Part shown: positions 1 through 7,447 of the stretch, in pieces
How positions within the stretch are numbered: position 1 is the first letter of the stretch
How the letters are laid out: every line of letters starts with the position of its first letter
Assembly: GCA_038880255.1 (NCBI GenBank)
Contig: JAVZSA010000032.1
Span: 1 to 15,155 of the forward strand
Origin: ARK-15 sp038880255
Lineage (GTDB): Archaea > Thermoplasmatota > Thermoplasmata > Thermoplasmatales > ARK-15
DNA length: 15,155 bases
Reading direction: 5' to 3'
Position numbers and translations under genes: made by a program
Notes under the pieces: generated by a model
Databases searched by the model: none
The model's input: the letters and a program-made list of their open reading frames with translations, nothing else
What the model was told of the DNA's origin: nothing

Positions 1-2
1 AC

Positions 3-242
3 TACTATGTAAGAAAAGGTGAAGCAAGAGGTGACTGGAAAAACGGCCTTTGGTACATAATTTATATAATAATTATGGTGATTATAAGCTATACAGGTGA
101 CACCACATTTGGAGGTCTAGGAATACTTTCATTCCCCTATGACTTTCTTGTAATAATAATTGTTGGAATTGTATTCTATTACCTTGCTATGGTTTCAAGA
201 CTTCCTGTAGATCCTGAAGAAGCAAAGGACATTAAAGAATAA
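3..242 (+). CDS. C-terminal end of an APC-family amino-acid permease (partial)
   Basis: The open frame enters from the left edge and stops with TAA at 240-242, leaving 79 residues. It starts with a charged loop (YYVRKGEARGDWKNGLW), followed by two hydrophobic helices separated by a short loop containing GDTTFGGLG, and ends with a cytosolic tail (RLPVDPEEAKDIKE). This matches the last two membrane segments and the charged pre-helix loop of amino-acid/polyamine/organocation permeases, which carry amino acids across the cell membrane by proton or ion coupling. The substrate cannot be told from the tail. It converges with the DUF1646 gene, with 14 bases between the stops. The family call rests on architecture and remembered similarity of the tail, so it is moderate; another multi-helix transporter is possible. 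Confidence 0.6.
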   Translation, partial: YYVRKGEARGDWKNGLWYIIYIIIMVIISYTGDTTFGGLGILSFPYDFLVIIIVGIVFYYLAMVSRLPVDPEEAKDIKE

Positions 243-258
243 ATTTTTCTTCTTTTTT
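243..258 (+). terminator. T-rich stretch after the permease
   Basis: Immediately after the TAA, the plus strand has two T runs (five and six Ts) broken by CTTC. Archaeal RNA polymerase terminates on such oligo-T tracts without a hairpin. The tract also touches the last codons of the convergent DUF1646 gene. Assigned from composition only. Confidence 0.35.
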
Positions 259-1315
259 ATATATTTATTATAAAGAAAAATATTATGAAAAATGGTATTC
301 CTATGGGTAGTGCTATTTTTGCCCATTCTTTAAATGATATTTTATGAGTATAGGCAATTACTATGTTAGGTACATTACCTGGTATAAGAAAACCCCCAGA
401 AATAAGTAATGAAATTATGAATGATTTAATTTGCATTATCCCCATCGAAGGTGATATAATAGCAGCAGTGAGCGTAGCATTATCAAGAAATGCGGATGTG
501 GCTCCAAAGAGATACATAAGTGAAGGTGATAAATGAACAATATAATTCATAACAATAAGATCAAATGATGATCCAAGTAATACGAGAGAAAAAACAAAGA
601 TATAGATTTTAACAGCCCTCCAAATCGCTTCTGTATAGGAAAGTTTGTATCCTTTATCCTCATTCTCCTTTTTTCCACTATTTTTTATAACAAAATATGA
701 AAAGATTGTGATTATTATTATAAGTGGTAATATATAGTCTATAAGAAGATGAAATGGAAAGAAGAAATTTGCATGATATGGGGGTCCAGATAACTTCTGC
801 ACCAGAATTGTTGAAAGTGGTTCTCCTACAGGTGTAAGACTAGCGCCTAAACCTATTGAATAGGCAGAAAGTACTAGAAAAACATTCTTCTTTTTTTTCT
901 CTATCGGTATTACTCTACTTATTTCTGCAACTAGAAGCGAGGCTACAATGGCTGAAATTATGCTACTTGAGATTCCTAATATAAAAATTAAGATTGATGC
1001 AACAAGGGGTAGGCCTAATACTGATTCCATTTTTTTTATACCATTTTCAACATTCCCTATATACTTTGCGAAAATTATACCACCAATTAATACCACTTGG
1101 AATATTCCAATTGGTATATTATGAATGAAAAGTGGTGCCATTAGAGCTTCATAAATTAAATTAAGGTTTAATGAACCTGCAATAATTGATGCAACAATTC
1201 CCATTATGAGAAAAAAAATTTCAAGATTTTCTTCTACCCTTTTCCATAAAATAGGAAGAATTAAAATTAAAATAAGAATTATTATCAAGGAAATCATTAT
1301 TATTGTTTCATCCAC
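257..1315 (-). CDS. DUF1646 family membrane protein, predicted ion transporter
   Basis: This is a 352-residue, very hydrophobic protein with about 9-11 membrane segments and a charged cytosolic loop near residues 211-227 (NSGKKENEDKGY). Three motifs stand out: GLGASLTPVGEPLSTI at 155-170, FLDNATLTAA at 276-285 and GGFLIPGNVPNIV at 307-319. The first and last are what I remember for the DUF1646 family. The GA..TP.GEP and DNAT..A/GG..IPGN.PN pair resembles the two discontinuous helices of ion-transporter-superfamily proteins such as NhaD, ArsB and CitM, suggesting cation or organic-anion transport; that is inference. The start is GTG at 1315 because AGGTGA (1326-1321 on this strand) sits five bases upstream; the nearby ATG at 1319 runs into a stop in its own frame. 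It is divergent from the MFS gene and shares its promoter region. Confidence 0.8.
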   Translation of the reverse strand: MDETIIMISLIIILILILILPILWKRVEENLEIFFLIMGIVASIIAGSLNLNLIYEALMAPLFIHNIPIGIFQVVLIGGIIFAKYIGNVENGIKKMESVLGLPLVASILIFILGISSSIISAIVASLLVAEISRVIPIEKKKKNVFLVLSAYSIGLGASLTPVGEPLSTILVQKLSGPPYHANFFFPFHLLIDYILPLIIIITIFSYFVIKNSGKKENEDKGYKLSYTEAIWRAVKIYIFVFSLVLLGSSFDLIVMNYIVHLSPSLMYLFGATSAFLDNATLTAAIISPSMGIMQIKSFIISLLISGGFLIPGNVPNIVIAYTHKISFKEWAKIALPIGIPFFIIFFFIINI

Positions 1316-1388
1316 TCATATCACCTAATGTATTTCCTTAACCTGCAAATAAATTTAAAATTTTTGATAGTAAAAATTAAATTTTTTC
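1316..1388. promoter_or_regulatory. Divergent promoter region for DUF1646 and MFS genes
   Basis: These 73 bases separate two divergent starts. A near-symmetric AT block at 1350-1364 (AAATTTAAAATTTTT) lies about 32 bases before the MFS ATG and about 40 bases before the DUF1646 GTG, so it could serve as the TATA element in both directions. The MFS transcript would be nearly leaderless. The minus-strand transcript would have a short leader with the AGGTGA ribosome binding site at 1326-1321. No extra operator repeat was seen. Confidence 0.45.
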
Positions 1389-2864
1389 ATGCATTATAAG
1401 TTTAGATCAATGATTGATATAAAGAAAAAAAAATATCCTCTTGAATATTTCACATCAAGAAGGAATTATCGTTGGTATATCTTAATGGTAGTTTTATTAG
1501 GTGCATTTATGTCTGCTCTTGACCTTAATTTGATGAATATGATTAATCCAGTTTGGAGCAAATTGTACCATCAACCACTATCATATATTGAATGGGCAAC
1601 ACTTGGTTATCAGCTCACATTAACATCATTACTCCCTGTTCTTGGTAGGCTTTCAGATATTTTTGGTAGAAAAAAATTCTATAATGTTGGTTTTTTAATT
1701 TTTATAATTGGCTCCGGTATGGTGGGGATAGGTATTTCAATGGAATGGATAATTTTTTGGAGGATAATACAGGCAATAGGGGCTACATTTTTACAAAGTA
1801 ATAGTATAGCAATTATAACCTCAAATTTTCCAACCAATGAAAGGAGTAAGGCAATAGGTATTCAAGGTGCAGTTCAGGCAACTGGAATGGCCCTAGGCCC
1901 CACATTTGGGGGGTTTATTGTTCAGTATTTTTCATGGAATTATGCATTTTACATTAATGTCCCAATAGGTATAGCAGGTACAATACTTGCACTATTTATA
2001 CTTCCTGAATCACAATCAGAAATTGGTAAAGGAAAAATTGATTACGTTGGAGCTACATTTTTTACATCCTTTCTTGGAATTTTTCTCATAAATTTTTCAC
2101 TTAGTTCCTATTCTTCATATAAAATGGAAAATGAAATTATTCTTTATTTAGTTTCATTTGCATTTTTACTGGCATTTATTTTTCATTCTATAAAATTTGA
2201 AAGCCCTATAATAGATCTAAAGCTCCTCGAAAATATACATTATTTAGCGGCTAATTTTTCAGGGTTATTATCATACTTAATAATAGGAGGGACAATGTTC
2301 ATTTCACCCTATTTTATGGAATATGTTATGCATTTGTCACCATCAATGGCAGGCACATTACTTGTTCTAATCCCTGGATTTATGGGTATTGGTACACCTA
2401 TAGGGGGTATTTTAACATTGAGAATGGGAAGTTATAAACTTACAGTAATAGGGTTTTCATTGATCACAATATCCTCAATGCTCATCAGTTTTCTTGGTCA
2501 TAATTCTAATATTTATGCTATCATACTTTATTTTTCAATGATGGGCTTTGGAATGGGGCTCTTTACTGCGCCAAATAATAGTTCAATTATGGGGATGGCC
2601 CCTCTTGGAAAACTTAGTATGGTGGGCGGCTTTCTTAATATGATGAGAAGTCTTGGTTTAATACTTGGAGTGAGTATTTCTACATTTCTTTTTGAATCCT
2701 ATGCACCAATACAAGTATTAATAATGAATACACTATTAATGGTAAAGGCATTCGATAATACAATGATCGTACTTTTTATATTTTCAATTGTGGGCTTATT
2801 TTTAACATTAATTAAAAAGAAAGAAACAAAAAAAGAAATCTATACTTTACCTGAAATTGGATAA
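1389..2864 (+). CDS. MFS multidrug exporter, DHA2 (14-helix) family
   Basis: This 491-residue integral membrane protein has about 14 predicted helices, the size and layout of EmrB/QacA-type drug:proton antiporters. Signatures are visible: an acidic D45 in helix 1 (SALDLNLMN), motif A GRLSDIFGRKK at 86-96, motif B WRIIQAIGA at 124-132 with R125, and the antiporter motif C GMALGPTFGG at 166-175, followed by WNYAFYINVPIG at 183-194. Motif C argues for export rather than uptake. The drug or metabolite exported cannot be predicted. The first ATG at 1389 follows an AT-rich promoter with no ribosome binding site, fitting a leaderless message; a second Met at codon 8 (1410) is a possible alternative. 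The stop at 2862-2864 directly abuts the stop of the convergent UPF0251 gene. Confidence 0.88.
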   Translation: MHYKFRSMIDIKKKKYPLEYFTSRRNYRWYILMVVLLGAFMSALDLNLMNMINPVWSKLYHQPLSYIEWATLGYQLTLTSLLPVLGRLSDIFGRKKFYNVGFLIFIIGSGMVGIGISMEWIIFWRIIQAIGATFLQSNSIAIITSNFPTNERSKAIGIQGAVQATGMALGPTFGGFIVQYFSWNYAFYINVPIGIAGTILALFILPESQSEIGKGKIDYVGATFFTSFLGIFLINFSLSSYSSYKMENEIILYLVSFAFLLAFIFHSIKFESPIIDLKLLENIHYLAANFSGLLSYLIIGGTMFISPYFMEYVMHLSPSMAGTLLVLIPGFMGIGTPIGGILTLRMGSYKLTVIGFSLITISSMLISFLGHNSNIYAIILYFSMMGFGMGLFTAPNNSSIMGMAPLGKLSMVGGFLNMMRSLGLILGVSISTFLFESYAPIQVLIMNTLLMVKAFDNTMIVLFIFSIVGLFLTLIKKKETKKEIYTLPEIG

Positions 2865-3164
2865 TTACTCATTCATAATTTGATCAGGTATGATTTCAAT
2901 CATATTTCCATTTAAAATTGCATTTATCAGTTTTGCCCTTCCCTTTTGCAAATCTGTCCAAAGTGTTTTTCTTGAAATACCCATCCTTATTGCTGCCTCT
3001 TCCTGAGTCAAATTTTCAAGGTCCACTAATCTCATTGCCTCAAGCTCTGACAAAAATAATAAAGTCTTTCCAGTTGGCGGTCTTCCAATTGGGGCAAATG
3101 ACATGAATATGGGGTTGAATTGTATCCATCTTCTCCCCCTTCTTCTTCCTCTCCAGGGCATCAT
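2865..3164 (-). CDS. UPF0251/DUF134 family DNA-binding protein
   Basis: This 99-residue basic protein begins with an Arg-rich segment (residues 4-13) and holds a sigma-70-region-4-like helix-turn-helix at about 52-80 (LTQEEAAIRMGISRKTL). LELEAMRLVD-type sequence just before the HTH is characteristic of DUF134 proteins, which are predicted transcription factors of unknown target. Unlike many relatives it has no cysteine at all in its N-terminal part and no C-terminal iron-molybdenum-cofactor-like domain, so it is the minimal form. Two successive ATGs open the frame (3164 and 3161), with no ribosome binding site; a TATA-like TTTTAAATAT lies about 25 bases upstream, consistent with leaderless expression. 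It converges on the exporter gene with no spacer, so a role in controlling that neighbour is possible but unproven. Confidence 0.82.
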   Translation of the reverse strand: MMPWRGRRRGRRWIQFNPIFMSFAPIGRPPTGKTLLFLSELEAMRLVDLENLTQEEAAIRMGISRKTLWTDLQKGRAKLINAILNGNMIEIIPDQIMNE

Positions 3165-3245
3165 GGTTAAACAAAAGAATGATCATATTTAAAATCTTTT
3201 TAGTAAAAATTTTATATAGTAATAATAATAATCTATTGATCTAAG
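3165..3245. promoter_or_regulatory. Divergent promoters for the UPF0251 gene and the AAA-associated-domain gene
   Basis: Two separate TATA-like elements are visible in these 81 bases. On the plus strand TTTATATA at 3211-3218 is centred about 31 bases before the ATG at 3246. On the minus strand TTTTAAATAT at 3194-3185 lies about 25 bases before the ATG at 3164. Both messages would have little or no 5' leader, and neither start has a GGTGA-type site. Confidence 0.5.
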
Positions 3246-3719
3246 ATGGATTTATTGGAAACAACTTCCGTAAGTAAAATTGTGGGGCTTGTTGAAAGAG
3301 TAAGTGATTTGAAAGGACCTGAAGATTTAGCACAAATAGATGATGATCTTGGTATTGAAAAATCTGAATTTTTTAACATTATAGATGATGCAGAAAGACT
3401 AGACCTAGTTAAAGTGGTGGAGGGAAATATACAACTTACAGATTTTGGCAAGAAATTTGTAAATTCTGGAATAAAGGAAAGAAAGGTCCTTTTGGAAAAA
3501 AAATTGAGGGAAGTCGAACCTTTTAAAACACTTTTAAAAATATTGGAATATGATCCTGATAAAAAAATGAAAAAGGATAAATTTATAGAAATTATAAAAA
3601 AGAATTTCTACACTTCTGATCCGGATAGAGTGTTTAAAGTTTTCATAAACTGGGGTAGATATGCGAAACTGGTAGGTTATAGCATAGATAGCGATGATGT
3701 CTATATTATAACAAACTAA
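3246..3719 (+). CDS. Free-standing AAA-associated C-terminal domain protein
   Basis: The 157-residue soluble protein matches the pattern of the AAA-associated C-terminal domain (the AAA_assoc_C family), which normally follows the ATPase domain of nitrate/sulfonate/taurine-type ABC transporters. Visible family features are ISDLKGPEDL-like residues 19-28, a winged-helix-like core ending in NIQLTDFGKKFV (61-72), the KERKVLLEKKLRE segment (77-89) and the very typical INWGRYAKLVGY (134-145). There is no Walker A or ABC signature, so it is not an ATPase and no transporter gene lies beside it. The function is unknown; the fold suggests a regulatory or DNA/protein-binding module. It is first in a plus-strand run with the prenyl synthetase (54 bases downstream) and CTP synthase. 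The ATG follows a good TATA box and needs no leader. Confidence 0.78.
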   Translation: MDLLETTSVSKIVGLVERVSDLKGPEDLAQIDDDLGIEKSEFFNIIDDAERLDLVKVVEGNIQLTDFGKKFVNSGIKERKVLLEKKLREVEPFKTLLKILEYDPDKKMKKDKFIEIIKKNFYTSDPDRVFKVFINWGRYAKLVGYSIDSDDVYIITN

Positions 3720-3773
3720 AAAATTTAAAAAATGTTTAATATGAAATCGCAATATCTGTATTAGTGATATAAC

Positions 3774-4685
3774 TTGCCCCAATTTGAATATTTAATAAAA
3801 AAATTGGATGAAAAGAAAAAGGATATAGACAAGGCAGTATTAGATTATATTAGGAAGAAATATGATGGGGAGCTTTATGATCTTGTAGAATATGCTGTTG
3901 GTGAAGGAAAAAGATTAAGAGGAGTAATTTTACTTTTAATTTCTGAAGCGCTTGAGGGGGATCAAAAAAAGGCGCTTAGATTGGCTGTAAGTGCAGAGCT
4001 TGGCCATTCAGCTAGTTTAGTTCATGATGATATAATTGATAAAAGTGTTGAAAGAAGGAAAAAACCAACACTTTGGAAAAAATTTGGAATAGAAAAGGCT
4101 ATTATTTTGCCTCATTTACTAATTTCCGATTCACTTGAAATTGCAAGAAGGGAAGGTGAAGAATTTTTAAGGGTGGGTTTAGAAACTTGGTCAAAGGCTT
4201 CTAAAGGTGAATATTATGACATACTTGCTGAAAATAAGGAAAATTGGTCAAAAATTGATTATAGAGAATTGATTGCACTAAAAAGTGGCTCTCTTTTTGA
4301 AGGTGCTGCAGAAATAGGAGCCCTTGTATCTGGGAAAAAGGAATATGTATTGGATGCTAAAAGATATGGTATGGCTCTAGGCATTGCATACCAATTTTCT
4401 GATGATCTTGTTGGATATCTTAATTCCACGGATGAGGGTGGTGGAAGCCAAAATCTTTTTTCTTATTATATAAAAAATGAAATTGGTGATTCAAAAGACA
4501 TAGGATTGATAATGGGCTTCTTTATGTTTAATATAATGAAAGAATTTGAAATAATAAGAGTATCGAAACTTTTTGAAAGAAGTGAATATTTAAAATTGTT
4601 CCCAATATTTTCCATACTTGAAATAATGAAGGAAAATTCCAGTCTTTATGAAATATTAAAAAATGTGATAGATAATTATTTTTAA
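3774..4685 (+). CDS. Divergent polyprenyl (geranylgeranyl-type) diphosphate synthase
   Basis: This 303-residue protein has the all-helical trans-prenyltransferase plan. GEGKRLRG (43-50) is the isopentenyl-diphosphate-binding region. The first Asp-rich motif HDDIID is intact (D85, D86, D89), and KSGSLFEGAAEIGA (170-183) is well conserved. The second Asp motif is degraded: YQFSDDLVG (206-214) has D210 and D211 but Gly where the third Asp is expected, and the usual following GK/GD..EGK loop is replaced by a Gly-rich stretch (EGGGSQN). The usual RRG and GD after the first motif are also lost (RRKKP, ILPHLLISD). Such enzymes chain isopentenyl units for archaeal lipids or quinones; here activity may be altered or the protein may be a partner subunit. 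The only usable start is TTG at 3774, with AGTGAT five bases upstream. Confidence 0.75.
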   Translation: MPQFEYLIKKLDEKKKDIDKAVLDYIRKKYDGELYDLVEYAVGEGKRLRGVILLLISEALEGDQKKALRLAVSAELGHSASLVHDDIIDKSVERRKKPTLWKKFGIEKAIILPHLLISDSLEIARREGEEFLRVGLETWSKASKGEYYDILAENKENWSKIDYRELIALKSGSLFEGAAEIGALVSGKKEYVLDAKRYGMALGIAYQFSDDLVGYLNSTDEGGGSQNLFSYYIKNEIGDSKDIGLIMGFFMFNIMKEFEIIRVSKLFERSEYLKLFPIFSILEIMKENSSLYEILKNVIDNYF

Positions 4686-4727
4686 ATTTTCAAAATATTT
4701 ATTTCTATGAATCACATCAAAGGTAGC

Positions 4728-6344
4728 ATGAAATTAATAGTTATAACCGGTGGTGTAATTTCAGGTCTAGGTAAAGGAATTACCACCTCAAGTATAGCAA
4801 AAATACTCAAAGAGAAAGGATTGAAAGTAAATATTATTAAAATAGATCCGTACATAAATTATGACGCAGGAACTATGAACCCCTATCAGCATGGGGAAGT
4901 ATTCGTTCTTGATGATGGAACTGAAGTGGATCTTGATCTGGGCAATTATGAGCGTTTTCTAGATCAATCATTGAATAATGAGAACAACATAACCACTGGA
5001 AAAGTTTACAAAACAGTAATTGAAAAGGAAAGGAGAGGAGAATATTTAGGCAAAACTGTTCAAATAATCCCACATATAACTGATGAAATTAAGAGGAGAA
5101 TATACAATGTTGCAAAAAATTCGGGTTCTGACGTTATTTTAATTGAAGTGGGTGGAACTGTAGGGGACATTGAATCAATGCCTTTCCTTGAGGCATTGCG
5201 ACAAATAGGTAGAGAATTGGGTGAGGGAAATAGACTTTTTATTCACACCACCCTTGTTCCCATATTGGATGTTGTTGGTGAACAGAAAACAAAGCCTACA
5301 CAACATAGTGTAAAAGAACTTAGGGCAATAGGAATTTCACCAGATATTATCATAGGAAGGTGTAAAATTCCTTTAACAAAGGAGACAAAGGAGAAAATCT
5401 CCAATTTTTGTGATGTACCCTATGAGGCTGTAATTAGTGCTGTTGATGCAAAAAATTCTGTATATGAAGTTCCAATGATATTTGAAGAACAAAATCTAAG
5501 TGAATATATATCCAAAAAATTAAAAATTGATGGAAAAAAACCTGATCTATCAAAATGGAAAGAGTTCCTGGAAAATATTTCAAATCCAATTGATGAAATT
5601 AACATTGGTGTAGTGGGTAAATATGTCAACTTAAAGGATTCTTATTTGAGTCATAAGGAAGCCTTCATTCATGCTTCTGCAGCACTTAGATTGAAAATAA
5701 ATATAAAATGGATAGATTCGGAAACCCTTGAAAATAATAATGAAGATAATTATGAAGATCTAAATGGATTGCACGGTATTCTAATTCCTGGAGGCTTTGG
5801 TGTAAGAGGAACAGAGGGAAAAATAAAAGCAGCCAAATATGCAAGGGAAAATAATATACCATTTTTGGGCATATGTCTTGGTTTTCAAATGGCTGTGGTA
5901 GAGTTTGCAAGAAACGTGTTGGGCTATAATGATGCGAATAGTACAGAATTTTACCCTAATACAAAACATCCTGTGATAGATCTTCTTCCTGAGCAAAAGA
6001 ATATAGTGGATCTTGGTGGAACAATGAGGCTAGGATCACAAAAAGTAATACTTAAGGAAGGGTCAAAGGCTTTTAGCATATATGGTGAAAAAGTAATCTA
6101 TGAAAGGCATAGGCATAGATATGAGGTAAATGAATCTTATATTGAGGAAATTGAATCAAAGGGTATGAAATTTACAGGATTTGATGAAACTGGTAGAAAA
6201 ATGGAAATATTTGAGCTTGAAAATCATCCATTTTATATGGCCAGCCAATTTCATCCAGAGTTTAAGAGTAGACCATTGAAGCCTTCAAAATTACATCTGG
6301 CATTTGTAAAAGCAGCCTATGAATATAAAAAATCTCATAAATAA
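4728..6344 (+). CDS. pyrG: CTP synthase (glutamine-hydrolysing)
   Basis: This enzyme amidates UTP to CTP using ATP and glutamine, in the cytosol. From the chosen start it has 538 residues. The N-terminal synthetase domain opens with VITGGVISGLGKG (5-17), carries DPYINYDAGTMNPYQHGEV (41-59) and EVGGTVGDIES (140-150), and the C-terminal class I glutaminase domain has the oxyanion loop PGGFGVRG (354-361), nucleophile C383 in GICLGFQ, and H509/E511 in QFHPEF. All key residues are present and there is no intein. An upstream in-frame ATG at 4707 adds MNHIKGS; I prefer 4728 because MKLIVITGG is where family proteins begin, but both lie 24-31 bases after an AT-rich TATA-like element. It is 42 bases after the prenyl synthetase and overlaps the convergent glycosyltransferase by 10 bases. 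Confidence 0.96.
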   Translation: MKLIVITGGVISGLGKGITTSSIAKILKEKGLKVNIIKIDPYINYDAGTMNPYQHGEVFVLDDGTEVDLDLGNYERFLDQSLNNENNITTGKVYKTVIEKERRGEYLGKTVQIIPHITDEIKRRIYNVAKNSGSDVILIEVGGTVGDIESMPFLEALRQIGRELGEGNRLFIHTTLVPILDVVGEQKTKPTQHSVKELRAIGISPDIIIGRCKIPLTKETKEKISNFCDVPYEAVISAVDAKNSVYEVPMIFEEQNLSEYISKKLKIDGKKPDLSKWKEFLENISNPIDEINIGVVGKYVNLKDSYLSHKEAFIHASAALRLKINIKWIDSETLENNNEDNYEDLNGLHGILIPGGFGVRGTEGKIKAAKYARENNIPFLGICLGFQMAVVEFARNVLGYNDANSTEFYPNTKHPVIDLLPEQKNIVDLGGTMRLGSQKVILKEGSKAFSIYGEKVIYERHRHRYEVNESYIEEIESKGMKFTGFDETGRKMEIFELENHPFYMASQFHPEFKSRPLKPSKLHLAFVKAAYEYKKSHK

Positions 6345-7447
6345 GTAGAATAAACATCCATTAATAACTTTATAACATTTTCCCATTTATAATTTGATGC
6401 TCTCTCCTTCGCCCTTTGGGAAATTTCTTCATAAAATTTTTTATTATCTAAAAGTGAAATAATTGCATTTTCCAATGCATTAAGATTTTTTGTTTCAACT
6501 AACACTCCAGCATCCCCCACAACTTCAGGTATTGCACTATTATTGTAGGCTACTACAGGAACACCAGCAGCCATGGCATTTAAAATTGAAAGACCAAAAC
6601 CTTCATTAATGCTGGGTGATACAAAAATATCAAATGATGATATATAGTATGGAATTTTTTCATCCTCTACCTTTCCAGTAAATATAACACTATCTAACAC
6701 ATCACTTTCCTTGAGTATTTGAAAAACCAATTCATTTATACCTTTTATTCCGGAACTCCTTATTTCTGGTTCTGGACCAACAAAGACAAGTAGAGAATTT
6801 GGGAATTTTTTAACTATATTTTTCCATACTGCTGCAATATCCTGGGGGCCCTTTCCCTTTGACATTCTCCCTATGAAACCAACAATATTTTTATTTTTTG
6901 GCAAACCAATAACTTCCCTTGCTATTTCTTTTTTTGGAAAGAAATTATATTCAGGAGCATGTGGTATGACAAATATTTTTTCCCTTACTCCAATTTTTAT
7001 CAAATTATTTTTTGTAAATTCGCTTGGTACAATATATGATGAACATTCTGATTTTATTAGAGAATTTTCAAAAAGGGAAAGAAATTTAGAAATTGACCAA
7101 CCTGTAAATTCTTCAAGTTGTGGGCCATAAATGCTATGAATGTGTTTTATAATAATTTTATTATTTAATTTCTTTTCCAATCCAAGCATATAAAATGAAA
7201 AATATGAGTGTGTATGTATTATATCAAATTTATCAATATTTATTGATGGAAGAAGTAGCATTAATTTGGGTATTCTTCTGTATTCAACTCCATCAAGAAT
7301 TTCACGTCTTTTAGTATTTGGTAATTTTGATGTTAAAATTGTTACATAATTCCCTTGTTCTCTTAATAATTTACCATATCTCCAAACTATTTTCTCAATT
7401 CCACCAATATGCGGAGGTGCCAAATCGGATATTTGAAGGATTTTCAT
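6335..7447 (-). CDS. GT4-family glycosyltransferase
   Basis: This 370-residue GT-B fold enzyme transfers a sugar from a nucleotide donor to a lipid, glycan or small-molecule acceptor, probably at the cytosolic membrane face. The N-terminal domain shows PPHIGGIEK (11-19) and DIIHTHSYFSFY (75-86). The donor domain shows VGFIGRMSKGKGPQDI (189-204, with R194 and K199) and the loop SPSINEGFGLSILNAMAAGVPVV (277-299), then IPEVVGDAGVLV. The classical E-x7-E pair has its first Glu (E282) but Asn at the second position (N290), a variation in the donor-ribose contact. Donor and acceptor cannot be predicted. The ATG overlaps the L15e stop as TAATG, so translation is probably coupled to that ribosomal gene. 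Its end overlaps pyrG by 10 bases tail to tail. Confidence 0.88.
   Translation of the reverse strand: MKILQISDLAPPHIGGIEKIVWRYGKLLREQGNYVTILTSKLPNTKRREILDGVEYRRIPKLMLLLPSINIDKFDIIHTHSYFSFYMLGLEKKLNNKIIIKHIHSIYGPQLEEFTGWSISKFLSLFENSLIKSECSSYIVPSEFTKNNLIKIGVREKIFVIPHAPEYNFFPKKEIAREVIGLPKNKNIVGFIGRMSKGKGPQDIAAVWKNIVKKFPNSLLVFVGPEPEIRSSGIKGINELVFQILKESDVLDSVIFTGKVEDEKIPYYISSFDIFVSPSINEGFGLSILNAMAAGVPVVAYNNSAIPEVVGDAGVLVETKNLNALENAIISLLDNKKFYEEISQRAKERASNYKWENVIKLLMDVYSTYL

Noticed and set aside
2918..3106. Plus-strand frame opposite the UPF0251 gene
   Set aside because: It is entirely antisense to a recognisable protein family member and has no family features of its own.
3534..3782. Minus-strand frame across the AAA-associated-domain and prenyl synthetase junction
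   Set aside because: It is a shadow of two recognised plus-strand genes, with a Phe/Ile-rich composition typical of antisense to Lys/Asp-rich coding sequence.
4873..5996. Several minus-strand frames inside pyrG
   Set aside because: All lie within conserved CTP synthase domains on the other strand and show no coherent protein pattern.
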